Assembly: GCA_900542795.1 (NCBI GenBank)
Contig: UQPD01000059.1
Span: 1 to 14,254, forward strand
DNA length: 14,254 nucleotides
Reading direction: 5' to 3'
Source: an uncultured Prevotella sp.
Lineage (GTDB): Bacteria > Bacteroidota > Bacteroidia > Bacteroidales > Bacteroidaceae
Made by a program: the position numbers and the translations under genes. This document shows positions 12,859-14,254 of the stretch, piece after piece; positions within the stretch are counted from its first letter, which is position 1, and each line of letters starts with the position of its first letter. The notes beneath the pieces were generated by a model. It was not told the origin of the DNA, did no database searches, and saw only the letters and a list, made by a program, of their open reading frames with translations.

Positions 12859-14190
12859 ATGAACAAGTTTATATTAGTAGCGTCGAGAGAGTTTTTGACG
12901 CGCGTCAAGAAAAAGTCGTTTATCATCCTCACCGTGCTAATGCCTTTTATTTTTGCTGCCCTCGTGTTTGTGCCTATTTGGCTATCGAGCATCAAGGATA
13001 ACGACCAAAAGGATGTGGCTGTGTCGGATGTTACAGGTAAGTATGTGGGTTTATTTAAGAACGACCAAACTTATCGCTATGTACCTATTAGTGACCCCGA
13101 TAATAAGGCGTATTATGCGGATACCAGTCACTTTGAGGCTGTGATAGACATACGTGCAGACCTTGTGCATAACCCAAAGGCTGTTACCATTTATTCGCGC
13201 AATGAAGTGGCTGCAGGCTTGTTGTCGTATGTCAACAATGTGCTTAATGAAAAGATTCGTCACGATAAACTTGAGGCAACAGGGATTAAGGGTATAGAAA
13301 AAATTCTTTCTGATGTACAGTCTGAAATTTCTGTGCCTACGATGAAGCGTTCTGCTGATGGAAGTACAACTTCGTCAGACACGAATATTGCTATTGCAGC
13401 AGGGTTTATTTTCACCTTCTTAATCTACATGTTTGTTATGTCGTATGGTGGTATGGTAATGCAAAGTGTGATGGAAGAGAAGACTAATCGTATAGTCGAG
13501 CTTATGGTGTCGAGTGTTAAGCCCTTCCAACTAATGATGGGTAAGATTGTGGGCATTGCTTGTGTTGGTTTTGTGCAATTAGCCATTTGGGGCGTGATGT
13601 TGGTAGTGATTCTTACAGCAGCGGGTTTTGTCTTTGGCGTATCGGGTGCCGATATGGCGCAAACCCAACAGATGGGTATGGCGGGTATGAGTGCTGCGGC
13701 AAATCCTGCTGTCATGCAAGCTGCTATGCCGAGTGAGTCACAGCAATTATTTTCGGCTTTGTTGAACCTTCCTTATGCGGAATTGGGTACTTGTTTTGTG
13801 CTTTACTTCATTGGGGGATACTTGCTTTATGCCTCATTCTTTGCTGCAATTGGAGCCTCGGTTAATGAGCAGGAAGACTCTTCACAATTTATGATGCCTG
13901 TTATTATCATCATGATTTTTGGTCTTTATGCTGCAATGGGATCAGCTGAGAATACGAATGGACCATTGGCTTTTTGGTCATCCATGTTCCCTCTAACTTC
14001 TCCTATTGTGATGATGGTTCGCATTCCATTCAATGTTCCTGTGTGGCAAGAATTGCTTTCTTTGGGTATTCTCTATGCCACAGCTTTATTCTTTGTTTGG
14101 TGTAGTGCTCGCATTTACCGTGTTGGCATTTTGATGTACGGCAAAAAACCGAGTATCAAGGAAATGATTAAATGGATGAGATACAAATGA
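12859..14190 (+). CDS. ABC-2 type exporter permease (NatB-like)
   Basis: This is the membrane subunit of the ABC exporter, 443 residues. One membrane segment lies at about 19-41, followed by an extracytoplasmic domain of about 130 residues. Further segments lie at roughly 178-200, 228-260, 305-333, 344-363 and 396-418. The hallmark motif of this family, MEEKTNRIVELMVSSVKP, is at 205-222, with GK at 228-229, just after the second membrane segment. The layout matches NatB/YhaP-type permeases. A loop at 264-295 is rich in Met and Ala (six Met) and looks like low-complexity sequence. The gene starts three bases after the ATPase stop. It ends directly before a 7-bp tandem repeat, without a clear terminator before the contig ends. 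Confidence 0.92.
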   Translation: MNKFILVASREFLTRVKKKSFIILTVLMPFIFAALVFVPIWLSSIKDNDQKDVAVSDVTGKYVGLFKNDQTYRYVPISDPDNKAYYADTSHFEAVIDIRADLVHNPKAVTIYSRNEVAAGLLSYVNNVLNEKIRHDKLEATGIKGIEKILSDVQSEISVPTMKRSADGSTTSSDTNIAIAAGFIFTFLIYMFVMSYGGMVMQSVMEEKTNRIVELMVSSVKPFQLMMGKIVGIACVGFVQLAIWGVMLVVILTAAGFVFGVSGADMAQTQQMGMAGMSAAANPAVMQAAMPSESQQLFSALLNLPYAELGTCFVLYFIGGYLLYASFFAAIGASVNEQEDSSQFMMPVIIIMIFGLYAAMGSAENTNGPLAFWSSMFPLTSPIVMMVRIPFNVPVWQELLSLGILYATALFFVWCSARIYRVGILMYGKKPSIKEMIKWMRYK

Positions 14191-14220
14191 TAAGTATTAA
14201 GTATTAAGTATTAAGTATTA
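14191..14220. repeat. 7-bp tandem repeat (TAAGTAT)n at the contig end
   Basis: Four perfect copies of TAAGTAT plus two bases begin immediately after the permease stop codon. A related AAGTAATAAGTAATAGG follows at 14235-14253. This is a simple-sequence repeat in non-coding DNA, and the contig breaks just after it, which is a common place for short-read assemblies to stop. Confidence 0.85.
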
Positions 14221-14254
14221 CAAACGATTTGGTGTCAAGTAATAAGTAATAGGT

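Noticed and set aside
12678..13001. A 107-codon plus-strand frame across the ATPase-permease junction
   Set aside because: It is out of frame with two clear ABC genes that are joined by a three-base gap, and it has no recognisable domain.
14191..14220. A possible CRISPR-like repeat array
   Set aside because: The unit is only 7 bp with no spacers; it is a simple tandem repeat.

Overview
The window looks like a contig from a Bacteroidota bacterium, most likely a Prevotella-type member of the Bacteroidales. Four things support this. Promoters carry the phylum's TTTG / TAnnTTTG pattern instead of the E. coli sigma70 pattern, most clearly in front of rpmH. Shine-Dalgarno sequences are largely absent. 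A secreted M6 peptidase ends in a type IX secretion-like C-terminal sorting domain. Several proteins read like Bacteroidales versions of their families. The first 47 bases are not genomic: they are an untrimmed Illumina Nextera i5 adapter, so this is the raw end of an assembled contig.

Layout, left to right. pyrH (UMP kinase, +) starts ten bases after the adapter. It is followed by a long hairpin and a large secreted zinc metalloprotease (+). Next come a 186-bp imperfect inverted repeat (MITE-like or structured) and a terminator hairpin shared by convergent genes. A LuxR-type regulator with a degenerate receiver domain (-) follows, then an 18-bp tandem repeat, and then a pyruvate formate-lyase activating enzyme gene (pflA, -). 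pflA and trpS (+) diverge from a short region with two back-to-back TAnnTTTG elements. rpmH (ribosomal protein L34) follows with a textbook promoter, a long leader and a strong terminator.

Convergent with rpmH is a PurF-family protein (-). Its phosphoribosyltransferase half is intact, but its glutaminase half has lost the catalytic cysteine and the other glutamine-site signatures. Diverging from it is a four-gene set (+): family-2 glycosyltransferase, radC, a SufT/MIP18-like iron-sulfur protein, and an LpxH-type lipid A phosphoesterase. It ends at a strong hairpin. The last unit is an ABC-2 exporter pair, ATPase plus permease (+), resembling NatAB, followed by a 7-bp tandem repeat at the contig end.

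Most genes are housekeeping or envelope functions. No tRNA, rRNA, CRISPR array, transposase or phage gene was seen. The most unusual items are the PurF-like protein with a dead-looking glutaminase site, the long inverted repeat at 3548-3733, the receiver-less LuxR regulator, and the rpmH leader. No multi-gene novel system could be supported from the sequence alone.
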